From: Desulfobulbaceae bacterium
Lineage (GTDB): Bacteria > Desulfobacterota > Desulfobulbia > Desulfobulbales > SURF-16
Length of the DNA stretch: 64,000 nucleotides
Assembly: GCA_002868945.1 (NCBI GenBank)
Contig: PKTX01000006.1
Location: forward strand, 46,963 to 110,962
Reading direction: 5' to 3'
In this document: one piece after another, positions 44,190-53,683 of the stretch
How the letters are laid out: each line of letters starts with the position of its first letter
How positions within the stretch are numbered: position 1 is the first letter of the stretch
Translations under genes and position numbers: made by a program
The notes under the pieces: generated by a model
The model's database searches: none
What the model was told of the DNA's origin: nothing
What the model saw: only the letters and a program-made list of their open reading frames with translations

Positions 44190-45188
44190 GTGATTGAAGA
44201 GGAAATGGCAACATTTAAACCGGAAAAATATGGTAAATATCTCCTCCTGGATCGCATAGCCAGGGGTGGGATGGCAGAGCTATACCGGGGTAAGATCATC
44301 GGCGCCCAAGGTTTTGAAAAGATTGTTGCCATCAAGAAAATACTGCCCCACCTGACCGACCAGGAAGCCTTTGTCCGGGCCTTTATCGATGAGGCGCGGT
44401 TGGCCGCCTTCCTCCAGCATCCCAATATTGTCCAGATCTATGATTTCGGTGAAATGGGTGATACCTATTTCATCTCCATGGAATATCTTGCCGGCGTTGA
44501 TCTGAAGAGCGTCCTGAAGAAGTCACGGGAGCAGGCAAAACCCCTCAAACTGGCTCTCTCCCTCTTTTATATTCTGCCGCAGATCTGTTATGGCCTGCAA
44601 TATGCCCATAACCTCAAGGATTTTTCCGGTCGGCCCCTCAGCATCATCCACCGCGACCTGGGGCCGCAGAATATCTTTATTACCTACAGCGGTGAAATTA
44701 AGCTCATTGATTTCGGTATTGCCAAGGCCTCAAGCCACGACGCCACCACCTATGTCGGCTCCCTGAAGGGCAAACTGGCCTATATGTCGCCGGAGCAGGC
44801 CTCCGGCAAAGAGATAGATTATCGTTCCGATCTCTTTGCCCTGGGCATCCTGCTTTATGAATTGGCCACCGGTCAGCGTCTTTATACGGGGGAGTCTCAG
44901 ACCATTCTCGCCAAGGCCGGCAATGCCGATTTTATTCCGCCTGAACAGGTCAAACAGGGACTGCCGGCCAGTCTTTACACCATGATCAACAAGGCCCTTC
45001 ATAAGGATCCTGCCTTGCGCTATCAATCTGCCGAGCAGATGCGTCTTGATCTGGAGGCGTGTGCCCAGGAGTTGGCTGTTCGGGTGTCCCGCGGCCAGAT
45101 GGCCGCCTACATGCATGAACTTTTTCGGGAAGAGGCAGCCGCAGAGGAAAAGGCCTTAAAGGAGGCGGGCTTGGCGGTTATGCCGTAA
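44190..45188 (+). CDS. Serine/threonine protein kinase; ORF ends at TAA in frame with the following TM-TPR ORF
   Basis: GKYLLLDRIARGGMAELYRGK, VAIKKIL, IIHRDLGPQNIFIT, LIDFGIAKA, YMSPEQ. Confidence 0.9.
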   Translation: MIEEEMATFKPEKYGKYLLLDRIARGGMAELYRGKIIGAQGFEKIVAIKKILPHLTDQEAFVRAFIDEARLAAFLQHPNIVQIYDFGEMGDTYFISMEYLAGVDLKSVLKKSREQAKPLKLALSLFYILPQICYGLQYAHNLKDFSGRPLSIIHRDLGPQNIFITYSGEIKLIDFGIAKASSHDATTYVGSLKGKLAYMSPEQASGKEIDYRSDLFALGILLYELATGQRLYTGESQTILAKAGNADFIPPEQVKQGLPASLYTMINKALHKDPALRYQSAEQMRLDLEACAQELAVRVSRGQMAAYMHELFREEAAAEEKALKEAGLAVMP

Positions 45189-45248
45189 CCTGCCCCTGTC
45201 CGGAGTGCGGAGCCTGTCCCGGAGGCGATCAGTGCCGAGGACAAGACA

Positions 45249-46013
45249 GTGGTACTTGGCGCCGCGCCAGCTGATCGCGCCACCAGAAAAAAGGTGGTCG
45301 GCGCACTGCTCATCCTGGCCCTGGCTGCTGTGCTGCTTGATACGCCCCTCACCACGCCGATACGTCATAAGGCGCTGGGCCTGTTTGCTGCCGGCAAGGG
45401 ACGGTTGGCAGCCGTCAGCAGCTCGCTGCAGGCCCAATGGAGTGGAGATGGCAGTGACAATGGGATGCTACAGGAGGCGCAGGTCGCTGACGATCCCTAT
45501 CTGGAGGCGCTGCTTTTCTTCAGTCAGCTGCAGCAGAGCGACCCTGAGCGCTCCCAGGATATCGACCTGGAAAAACTCAACCGCCATGCCGCCTTTCTGG
45601 AAGAAAATTATCCCCAGGAGGCCCTGGTTCGCATAACCGCCCTGACCGAGCGCTATCCAAAGCTGGCCCCGCTCCATTTTTATATGGGCAAGCTCCATGC
45701 CGCCCGTTATGAGACACGGCAGGCCACTGCCGCCTATGAGCGTGCCTTGGAGCTTGATCCGGAATTTACCGATGCCTATTTTAATCTCGGGTATATCTAT
45801 GCCTCGGCCGGCAATTATCGTGAGGCGGAAAAGATGTATGCCCGGGTTGTTGCGCTGGCACCGGCCTATCTTGATGAGGCCCTTGTCAATCTTGCCGTTA
45901 CCCAGGAAAAACAGAACAAGATGGATGCCGGTATCCGCTCTTTGCAGAAGGCCCTGGATGTTAATCCCCGCAATCAGCTGGCGGCCAAGAAGTTGGAACA
46001 ATGGCGCCGGTAA
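45249..46013 (+). CDS. TM plus TPR protein, same frame as the upstream kinase
   Basis: TM VVGALLILALAAVLL; TPRs ATAAYERALELDPEFTDAYFNLGYIYASAGNY; 45189..45248 is open in the same frame. Confidence 0.8.
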   Translation: MVLGAAPADRATRKKVVGALLILALAAVLLDTPLTTPIRHKALGLFAAGKGRLAAVSSSLQAQWSGDGSDNGMLQEAQVADDPYLEALLFFSQLQQSDPERSQDIDLEKLNRHAAFLEENYPQEALVRITALTERYPKLAPLHFYMGKLHAARYETRQATAAYERALELDPEFTDAYFNLGYIYASAGNYREAEKMYARVVALAPAYLDEALVNLAVTQEKQNKMDAGIRSLQKALDVNPRNQLAAKKLEQWRR

Positions 46014-46097
46014 GCCACATTATCTTCTTGTTGCGGCCGCTCCAGACCTGAAGGCAGGCATGCCTAGGGAATTATGCCACCATGAGGCACGTATTCA

Positions 46098-46631
46098 ATG
46101 ACCACCATGTCCCATAAGCAGGAGAATAAGGTGAAGCGCCTTGCCGTGCTCTGGCCCTGTTTCCTCTGCATTCTTGTTTTGGCAGGCTGTCAAACCAGCC
46201 GCCCGGTTGACAGGTGGCAACCGGTGCAGAACCAGCAGGCGACGTTGGTCCACACCATTACCTGGGAGAAGGAGAACCTGGCGCTCATCGCCAGATGGTA
46301 TACAGGTGCGCAAGAAAACTGGCAGGAAATCGCCAACGCCAATCCTGATATAATTGCCGGGCAGCTCAGACCCGGAGATCGTATCTTTATTCCACCCCGT
46401 CTTATTGAGACGCGCGCCCCTCTGACCAAGGGCTTTGTTGATGAGTGGCTGCGCACTGCGGCACAGCGTGGCTCACCTGCGGCCGGGCAGGTGGACACGG
46501 CTGCCCCTCTTCTTGTTCCCGGTCTCCATAAGAGGCCACAGGACAGTGCGACGCCCGGCCGGCAGCCGGCCCCTCCCGACGTTGACGAGCCGGATGATGA
46601 AAATGATTTGGAGCTGTTTGGCCCCCGCTGA
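46098..46631 (+). CDS. LysM-domain-like lipoprotein
   Basis: Lipobox LVLAGC; LALIARWYTGAQENWQEIANANPDIIAGQLRPGDRIFIP. Confidence 0.75.
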   Translation: MTTMSHKQENKVKRLAVLWPCFLCILVLAGCQTSRPVDRWQPVQNQQATLVHTITWEKENLALIARWYTGAQENWQEIANANPDIIAGQLRPGDRIFIPPRLIETRAPLTKGFVDEWLRTAAQRGSPAAGQVDTAAPLLVPGLHKRPQDSATPGRQPAPPDVDEPDDENDLELFGPR

Positions 46632-46734
46632 GCTTTTGTCGGGGCGAGCGGACCAAGGAAAGGTCGGAGCCGGCCGGCGGCAACAAGCCGGTGAGGGCTT
46701 TTATCATCAACTTTCTGCCGCTGTTTTCTCATGT

Positions 46735-46875
46735 GGATATCTTGAATAATTAGATATTTTGTTTGAGTTTGAGAAGCATAGAAAATAAAAACCGCAGCAT
46801 ATCGAGCATATGTGAGGATTTTTATTTTCGTAGCGACGAAAAAATCGAGCAAAATAGCAATTATTCAAGATGGCC
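46735..46875. repeat. MITE-like palindromic repeat, family A
   Basis: atatcttgaataattagatatttt ... agcaattattcaagatggcc. Confidence 0.8.
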
Positions 46876-46982
46876 ATGTTGTAATAGCTTTGTACGGCAC
46901 CGCCTTTTTTTGCCGCCTCACGCACTCGATCCGGAGATGGCAGGCCGGCCCCTCAAGGCGCAGGCTCTGCCATGGAATGATT

Positions 46983-48821
46983 ATGAAACCACATCCACCC
47001 CAGTTGGCCCTTTTTCTCTTCCGGTTGATGCTTGCCTGCACCCTTGCCGTTGCTGCGCCTGTATTGGCGGAATCCGAGAGCATGCGGACCAGTGATGTCG
47101 ATGAGATCCTGGCCACGACCCGCATTTTCCAGCAGAAGAATCTTAACAGGAAAAGCTTGCCCGGCTACGATTTCAGCCGCAGCCGCTTTGTCGGCTCCAG
47201 CCTGGAGCGGGCCCGCCTGGATGAGGCTCGTTTTGCCGGTGCCATTGTCCTGGATACGGATCTGAGTGCCTCCTCCCTGGTCGGTGTCGACTTGCGGGGG
47301 GCCAAGCTGGAAAAGGTCAGCCTTGCGGGCAGCGATCTGCGCCGGGCTCTTCTTAACCGCCTCTGTCTGGTGGATGGCAAGCTGGTCGGTGCCAATCTGG
47401 CCGAGGCCATTATGGCGGGAATTTTTGTCAACAGGGCCGATTTAAAACAGGTCAATCTGGCCGACAGTGATATGAGCAACGGCCTGTTGCAGGATGTCTC
47501 GCTCCAGCAGGCCAGGTTGAGCGGCGCTGATCTGCATGGTCTCGGCATGGACAATGTTCGCCTTGCCTCCACTGATTTCAACCAGGCCAATCTGGGCGGC
47601 GTCACCCTGCGCCGGGTGACGGTGGAGGATGAGGAGGCAGCCCCTACCAGCCTGGTGGAGGCAAACCTGAACCATGCCCTTGTTTTTGACAGTCGGTTGG
47701 CGGGGATTGCGGCCCGCAGCGCTTATTGCTATGGCCTCTATGCCAGGAATGTCAAGTTTGCCGGCGCGGATTTCAGTAACGCCACCCTTGATCAGGCCTT
47801 TCTGGCCGAGGTGGATATGTCCGGGGTGGACCTGCGATTTGCCTCCCTGGTTGATATCACATGCGATGCCGTAAAGTTTGTCGGTAGCCATTTTGGTGGG
47901 GCCGCGCTGCGAGGTGCTGATCTGCGTAATGTTGATATGACGGGGGCGTTGTTGCCTGATACCGACCTTGCGGATGTGGTCATGCTGGCGGTGCGCCTGG
48001 ATGGGGCCCGGATGACGGGGGCGCTCCTGGAGAATGCCCGGATTGCCGACTCCTCCATGGCGGAGGTTGTCATGAGCGGGGCCCGTTTGGCAGGGACACA
48101 GATCAGTCAGAGCAATCTTGACAAGGTCAAATGCCGGGATTGCCGACTGACCGGTGTCAATCTCAGCGACAGCAGCTTGTTGCAGGCGGATCTGCGCGGT
48201 GCTCAACTGGTTGACGGCAGCCTGGTACGGCTCAAGCTTGCCGGTGCCGATTTCAGCATGAGCCGCCTGACCGGCATGGATCTCCGCAGCTGCGATTTCA
48301 GCAAGGCCAATTTTCAGGGGGCCCATTTCACGGCAACCACCGTTACCGAGGTGGACTTGCGGGATGCGCGGCTGCAAGATGCGCGGCTGCAAGGCATGGA
48401 TCTCCGCAGTGTGACGCTGGCCGGTGCCGATTTGTCCGGCGCTGATCTGCGTGGCGCCAATCTGCAGGGTGTTGATCTGCAGGGAGCCAAACTTGACAAG
48501 GTGAATTTGGCCGGCGCCAACCTGGCCGCGGCCAATCTTAAGAAGGTCTCTCTGCAGGGGGCTGATCTTCGCGCTGCCGCTTTGCCTGGCGCCAATCTGG
48601 AGGGAGCGCTCTTGCTGGACGCCCGGCTCGACAGTGTCGACCTGCGCAAGGCTCGGTTGCGCGGCGTTGTTTTTCAAGGGGCCAGCCTTTTGGGTGCCGA
48701 TTTCCAAGGCGCGGATGTCAAAAACGCCGATTTCAGCGGGGCCATATTGACTAAGGTCAAGAATTTTAAAAAAGCGATCAATGTTGATGGCGCCAAGGGC
48801 TTGACCCCGGAAGGACGCTAG
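46983..48821 (+). CDS. Exported pentapeptide-repeat protein
   Basis: Signal peptide LMLACTLAVAAPVLA; A(D/N)LXX repeats across almost the whole protein. Confidence 0.9.
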   Translation: MKPHPPQLALFLFRLMLACTLAVAAPVLAESESMRTSDVDEILATTRIFQQKNLNRKSLPGYDFSRSRFVGSSLERARLDEARFAGAIVLDTDLSASSLVGVDLRGAKLEKVSLAGSDLRRALLNRLCLVDGKLVGANLAEAIMAGIFVNRADLKQVNLADSDMSNGLLQDVSLQQARLSGADLHGLGMDNVRLASTDFNQANLGGVTLRRVTVEDEEAAPTSLVEANLNHALVFDSRLAGIAARSAYCYGLYARNVKFAGADFSNATLDQAFLAEVDMSGVDLRFASLVDITCDAVKFVGSHFGGAALRGADLRNVDMTGALLPDTDLADVVMLAVRLDGARMTGALLENARIADSSMAEVVMSGARLAGTQISQSNLDKVKCRDCRLTGVNLSDSSLLQADLRGAQLVDGSLVRLKLAGADFSMSRLTGMDLRSCDFSKANFQGAHFTATTVTEVDLRDARLQDARLQGMDLRSVTLAGADLSGADLRGANLQGVDLQGAKLDKVNLAGANLAAANLKKVSLQGADLRAAALPGANLEGALLLDARLDSVDLRKARLRGVVFQGASLLGADFQGADVKNADFSGAILTKVKNFKKAINVDGAKGLTPEGR

Positions 48822-48840
48822 GCTTGGGCGGCCACCCGTT

Positions 48841-49512
48841 TTATGTCGGCCGACTTCTTCCCTTGTTGAGGGCGGTCATTCTGGCAAGCAGGGTCCTGCG
48901 CCATGAGCTTGACAGACCGGCCAGGGCCACCAGCTTTTCCAGCTCGGGCAGATTATCTTTGTCGTGATAAAAGATGGTGTTGGCCATGCGGATGGTGACA
49001 TGGTGAGGGTCGGCCTGGAAAAGGGAGATGCGGCTGCCCGGCCCCACTTCGCCCTCTTCCACGACGCGACCATACCAGCCGCTGAAGCCGTGCTTGATGA
49101 CCAGTTTCACCAGATCGGCACGCTGGTGGCGGGCCGCCAGGGTGTGGCAGGGCCGTCTGGGTTGACTGATCTGCACCAGGGCGGAGCCAAGGTGATAGAT
49201 GTCGCCAATGGCAACAATGTCCTCAGAGAGGCCGGTTACCGTGATATTCTCACCAAAGGCGGCTGGGGGCATGGGGTGGCCCAGCAACCGGGCCCAGAAA
49301 TCATAGTGGTCATAGCTGTAAAAACAGACAGCCTTGTCAGGGCCGCCATGGTATTTTTTGTTGTGGACATCATCACCGTTAAAGCCCGTCCTGCCTAGGA
49401 AAAGGGGGCTGGTTACCGCTTCTTTGCCTATGCCGGTGATGATTTTCCGGCCGGCGAAGGTTTCTTCTTTGGGGCGGCCGATGTTGAGGCTCTGCACAGA
49501 TGCCGTTATCAT
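48841..49512 (-). CDS. MOSC domain protein (YiiM-like)
   Basis: GFNGDDVHNKKYHGGPDKAVCFYSYDHYDFW, FGENITVTGL, QPRRPCHTLAAR. Confidence 0.88.
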   Translation of the reverse strand: MITASVQSLNIGRPKEETFAGRKIITGIGKEAVTSPLFLGRTGFNGDDVHNKKYHGGPDKAVCFYSYDHYDFWARLLGHPMPPAAFGENITVTGLSEDIVAIGDIYHLGSALVQISQPRRPCHTLAARHQRADLVKLVIKHGFSGWYGRVVEEGEVGPGSRISLFQADPHHVTIRMANTIFYHDKDNLPELEKLVALAGLSSSWRRTLLARMTALNKGRSRPT

Positions 49513-49534
49513 GGTTGAAGGTCTCTACTATAGT

Positions 49535-49775
49535 AGCCCGTTGAAAAACGTAGCGAGCCCAGCTGAGGCTAGGAAAAATGAGGCAAAAAAATGCGCGCCC
49601 GCAGGAGGTAAGGGAGCCTACGACACTCCCGGTAGCCTTGGGGTGCAGTTTACATGGGGTTTAGGAGCATTTCGGAGTCTCGCTCCGCTCGCTTAGCTCA
49701 AGCCGAATTTTGACGACGCATCAGCAGATAGCGAACGAAGAGAGACCTTCGAGCGTAGTAGTTTTCCAACGGGCT
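49535..49775. repeat. MITE-like palindromic repeat, family B
   Basis: agcccgttgaaaaac ... gttttccaacgggct; internal segment shared with the 59.9 kb family A copy. Confidence 0.78.
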
Positions 49776-49806
49776 GATAGGTTTTGTGAAAAAAACGTAG
49801 AATAAC

Positions 49807-51036
49807 ATGAAGAACGTTGTCCGGCCAATAGCCATTTTCCTCCTGCTGCTGCTCGCATCGCCGGCCTGGGGCCATAGAATATACCTGAAGAACGGCCAGG
49901 TGATCAGCACCCCGGAGTATTCCGTGCAGGAGGATGTGCTGATCTATCAAAATTATGGGGGCACCATTGCCATTCCCATGGATCTGGTGGAGCGCATTGC
50001 CCATGACAAACCAGGCTGGCAAGGGAGTCCGGCGGATACCGGCCGCCCTGAGGCGGCTCAGGAGGAGAGGGCCGGCAAGGAAATGGGCTCAGCGACACAG
50101 GTGGACGAACCCATTGATCCCAAGGATCTGCAGGCCCGTCTTGTCAGGCGGATGACCCCCCGGACGGCCGTTGAGAAGGCCAATCTGGCCACGGTTGCCA
50201 TTGAATCGGATATCGGCATGGGCGCCGGTTTTTTTATAAGCGATGACGGCTATATTATTACCAATAGGCACGTGGTCAGGGTCACGGAAGAGAGTCGGGC
50301 GCAAAGCTCCAAAAGAGTGGCCGAGGCTCGGGCTGCGCTGCGTGAGGCAGCGGCTTCTCTGCAAAACGAAAAGGAGCGGCTCGACAATGCCGAAAAACGG
50401 CAACGGCGCGACAAGGCCGCCTTGGCGCAGGCCGTTGCCAACAAGGCCGGTGCCGAACAGATCCGCGATATGCGCCAGACCATTAAGAGCAATGAGGAGT
50501 ATTTGCAGCTGTGGCGGCGTGCCCATAAAAAACGGCTGGCCGAACACCGGGCGGCCATGGACCAGGTGGCGAAGGCAGAGCAGGAGTATCAGGCCCTGCT
50601 GGAGGGTATGAAGAACCGCCGTTTTTACAAGGTCTATCTGGCGGATGAGACCAGCCTGAACGCCTATCTGGTTAAGATCAGCGATAGATATGACCTGGCT
50701 CTGCTGAAGGTGAGCGGCTATCGCACCCCCCATCTCCAGCATGTGCCGCCCTTTACCATTCCGCGCGGTACCACCCTTTATGCCATCGGCAATCCCATCG
50801 GTCTTCGCAATACAGTGACCTCCGGGGCCTTGTCCGCCTTTCGCGGCGGTTTTATCCAGACCAGTGCCGACATCAACCCCGGCAACAGCGGCGGGCCGCT
50901 GGTCACGGAGGAGGGCAAGGTTATTGGTGTCAATACCAAAAAAATGATAGCCCCGGGTGCCGAGGGCCTCGGTTTTGCCCTGGACATTCAGTACGTCTTT
51001 GATGAATTCGGTACCTTTTTTGGGGCCGAAGAATAG
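49807..51036 (+). CDS. Exported trypsin-like serine protease with coiled-coil insertion
   Basis: TNRHVV (His), YDLALLKV (Asp), NPGNSGGPLV (Ser); charged coiled coil between the His and Asp segments. Confidence 0.82.
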   Translation: MKNVVRPIAIFLLLLLASPAWGHRIYLKNGQVISTPEYSVQEDVLIYQNYGGTIAIPMDLVERIAHDKPGWQGSPADTGRPEAAQEERAGKEMGSATQVDEPIDPKDLQARLVRRMTPRTAVEKANLATVAIESDIGMGAGFFISDDGYIITNRHVVRVTEESRAQSSKRVAEARAALREAAASLQNEKERLDNAEKRQRRDKAALAQAVANKAGAEQIRDMRQTIKSNEEYLQLWRRAHKKRLAEHRAAMDQVAKAEQEYQALLEGMKNRRFYKVYLADETSLNAYLVKISDRYDLALLKVSGYRTPHLQHVPPFTIPRGTTLYAIGNPIGLRNTVTSGALSAFRGGFIQTSADINPGNSGGPLVTEEGKVIGVNTKKMIAPGAEGLGFALDIQYVFDEFGTFFGAEE

Positions 51037-51193
51037 CCTTCTGAAGTGATCATGGAGGTTGGGCAGTAGGGCGGGGTGTCAGACCGCGCCATGCGCCAGA
51101 CGACAAAAATAAGGGCTGCAAGGGTGCCGGCCAGGACAAGCAAAGGCGGCCAGAGGCCGCCTTTGCTTGTGGAGTTATGGAACTGGCCGTCTC

Positions 51194-53467
51194 TTACGAC
51201 GCCGTGCGCATGAAATTGAGGGCCGAGCCCGCCTTGAACCAGTCGATCTGTTCACTGTTTAACGAGTGGTGCAGACTGATCTCCTCGCTACTGCCGTCTT
51301 TGTGATGCAGGATGGCGGTGATGGTGCTGCCCGGAGCCAGCCGACCGAGGCCGGTGATATCAATGACATCATCCTCCAGGATGCGTTCGTAATCGGCCTG
51401 GTCGGCAAAGGTCAGGGGCAGAATGCCCTGTTTTTTCAGATTGGTTTCATGGATACGGGCAAAGCTCCGGGTGATCACGACCCGGGCTCCCATGTGACGA
51501 GGGCTCATGGCGGCATGCTCCCGGGAAGAGCCTTCGCCGTAGTTGGTGTCACCCACCACCAGCCAGTTCTTGCCGGCCGCGGTATAGTCGCGGGCCACCT
51601 CATTGACCGGCTTGCTTTCGCCGCTGAGTTGGTTCTTGGTGGTGCCCACCTCCTCTGTGAAGGCGTTGACCGCGCCGGTGAGCATGTTGTCGGAGATGTT
51701 GTCGAGATGGCCGCGGAAGCGCAACCAGGGCCCGGCCGGCGAGATGTGGTCGGTGGTGCACTTGCCCTTGGCCTTGATGAGGAGCTGCAGGCCGGTGAAA
51801 TCCTTACCGTCCCAGGGGGCAAAAGGCGTGAGCAGGGCCAGGCGCTCAGAATTGGGGTCGACCAGGACCTCCAGGCCGGAGCGCTCGGCCGGCGGTGCCA
51901 GAAAGCCTTTTTCATCATGGATAAAGCCGGCGGCCGGCACTTCGGCGACCGGGCCGGGGCTTTCCAACAGAAAGGTGGAGCCGTCGGCAGCGGTAAGTTC
52001 CTCCTCATAGGGATTGCAATCCATTCTGGCCACGCAGGCATAGGCCATGGCTGTTTCCGGGCTGCCGATAAAGGCGCAGGTCTCCGGATTGCCGTCCGCC
52101 CTTTTCGGGAAGTTGCGGTTATAGGAGGTGACAATGGAGTTTTTGAAGCCGGTCTGGACATCCTCCCGCTGCCATTGGCCGATACAGGGCCCGCAGGCAT
52201 TGGTGAGAATGACGGCACCGATATCCTCCAGCTTTTGGAGGATGCCGTCCCGTTCAATGGTGGCCCGGACCTGCTCGGAGCCGGGGGAGATATAGAGCGG
52301 CACCTTGAGCTTGGCGCCCCTGTTGAGAAGCTGTTCGGCCATGGCGGCAATGCGGCCCATGTCCTCATAGGAGGAGTTGGTGCAGGAACCGATCAGGGCG
52401 GTGGTCATGTTGGTGGGCCAGCCGCCCTTGGCCATGTGCTGGGCCATCCTGGAGACCGGCGTGGCCAGATCGGGCGAGTGGGGGCCCACCAGGTGAGGTT
52501 CCAGTTCACTGAGGTTGATCTCGATGACCTGGTCGTAATACTCCTCGGCATTGGCTGCCACCTCCGGATCAGCGGTGAGCAGGTGGCTGTACTTTTCCGC
52601 CAGCTCTGCGGTTTCTGCCCGGCCGATGGCCTGCAGATAGGCGGCCATGCGCTGGTCATAGGGAAAGGTGGAGGTGGTGGCACCCAGCTCGGCACCCATG
52701 TTGCAGATGGTGGCCTTGCCGGTGCAGGAGATGGAGGCGGTACCCTCGCCGAAATATTCAATGACCCGGTTGGTACCACCTGAGCAGCTCAGGATGGCCA
52801 GCAGTTTGAGGATGACATCCTTGGGCGCGGTCCAGCCACTCAGGGCACCGGTGAGTTTGACGCCGATAATCTTGGGATGCAGGACCTCCCAGGGCAGACC
52901 CACCATGACATCCACGGCATCGGCGCCGCCGACGCCGCTGGCAAAACCGCCCAGACCGCCGGCATTGGGGGTGTGGGAGTCGGTGCCCAGCATCATCTGG
53001 CCGGGGAAGGCGTATTGTTCAAGCACCACCTGGTGGATGATGCCGGCCCCGGGCTGCCAGCAGCCGAAACCGTAGCGCTGCGAGGCTGAGGCCAGGAAGT
53101 CATAGACCTCCTTATTCTGGATGGTAGCGGTTTCAAGATCCTTTTTGGCGCCCTTGTGGGCCTGGATAAGATGATCGCAGTGAACGGTGACCGGCACGGC
53201 CGCCTCGTCCTTGTCGGCCAGCATGTATTGCAGGATGGCCATCTGGGCGGTGGCGTCCTGCAGGGCGATCCGGTCCGGTCTGGTCTTGATATAGGATGAT
53301 CCGGCCGTAAGTTCCGCGGTGGCCGGCTCGTCAAGGTGGCCGTAGAGCAGCTTTTCAGCATAGGTGAGCGGTCGGTTCAGGCGTTTACGGATAATGGCGA
53401 GGTTTTCCTCCATCTTTTTATAAACCCCTTCAACAAATGCCGGGGTGGAATCAACAGCTGAGCTCAT
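51194..53467 (-). CDS. acn: Aconitate hydratase (mitochondrial-type)
   Basis: TDSHTPNAGGLGGFASGVGGADAVDVMVGLPWE, GSCTNSSYEDMGR, NACGPCIGQW, NYGEGSSREHAAMSPRHMGARVVI. Confidence 0.93.
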   Translation of the reverse strand: MSSAVDSTPAFVEGVYKKMEENLAIIRKRLNRPLTYAEKLLYGHLDEPATAELTAGSSYIKTRPDRIALQDATAQMAILQYMLADKDEAAVPVTVHCDHLIQAHKGAKKDLETATIQNKEVYDFLASASQRYGFGCWQPGAGIIHQVVLEQYAFPGQMMLGTDSHTPNAGGLGGFASGVGGADAVDVMVGLPWEVLHPKIIGVKLTGALSGWTAPKDVILKLLAILSCSGGTNRVIEYFGEGTASISCTGKATICNMGAELGATTSTFPYDQRMAAYLQAIGRAETAELAEKYSHLLTADPEVAANAEEYYDQVIEINLSELEPHLVGPHSPDLATPVSRMAQHMAKGGWPTNMTTALIGSCTNSSYEDMGRIAAMAEQLLNRGAKLKVPLYISPGSEQVRATIERDGILQKLEDIGAVILTNACGPCIGQWQREDVQTGFKNSIVTSYNRNFPKRADGNPETCAFIGSPETAMAYACVARMDCNPYEEELTAADGSTFLLESPGPVAEVPAAGFIHDEKGFLAPPAERSGLEVLVDPNSERLALLTPFAPWDGKDFTGLQLLIKAKGKCTTDHISPAGPWLRFRGHLDNISDNMLTGAVNAFTEEVGTTKNQLSGESKPVNEVARDYTAAGKNWLVVGDTNYGEGSSREHAAMSPRHMGARVVITRSFARIHETNLKKQGILPLTFADQADYERILEDDVIDITGLGRLAPGSTITAILHHKDGSSEEISLHHSLNSEQIDWFKAGSALNFMRTAS

Positions 53468-53683
53468 CTGATCTATTCTCCTTCATCTTGAAAAAGGGCA
53501 TTGCAGCCCCTTGGTTATGGTCTTAATTGCTGACGGCAAACGGTTTAATATTTCTGCATATGGCTGTAAAGCGCAGAATGCATTCGGCCCGCTGCAGAGG
53601 GCTGCAACCTGGGCCTCGTCTGTCGGGTGAATCGGTGCGGAGCGTTATCTTCCTCAAAAAAATCGAGCATGGACAGGCCCGGC

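Noticed and set aside
44641-44690. HRDLGPQN instead of HRDxKPxN in the Ser/Thr kinase as a sign of pseudokinase
   Set aside because: HRD[VL][SG]PQN variants are common in proteobacterial kinases, and the VAIKK, HRD and DFG motifs are intact.
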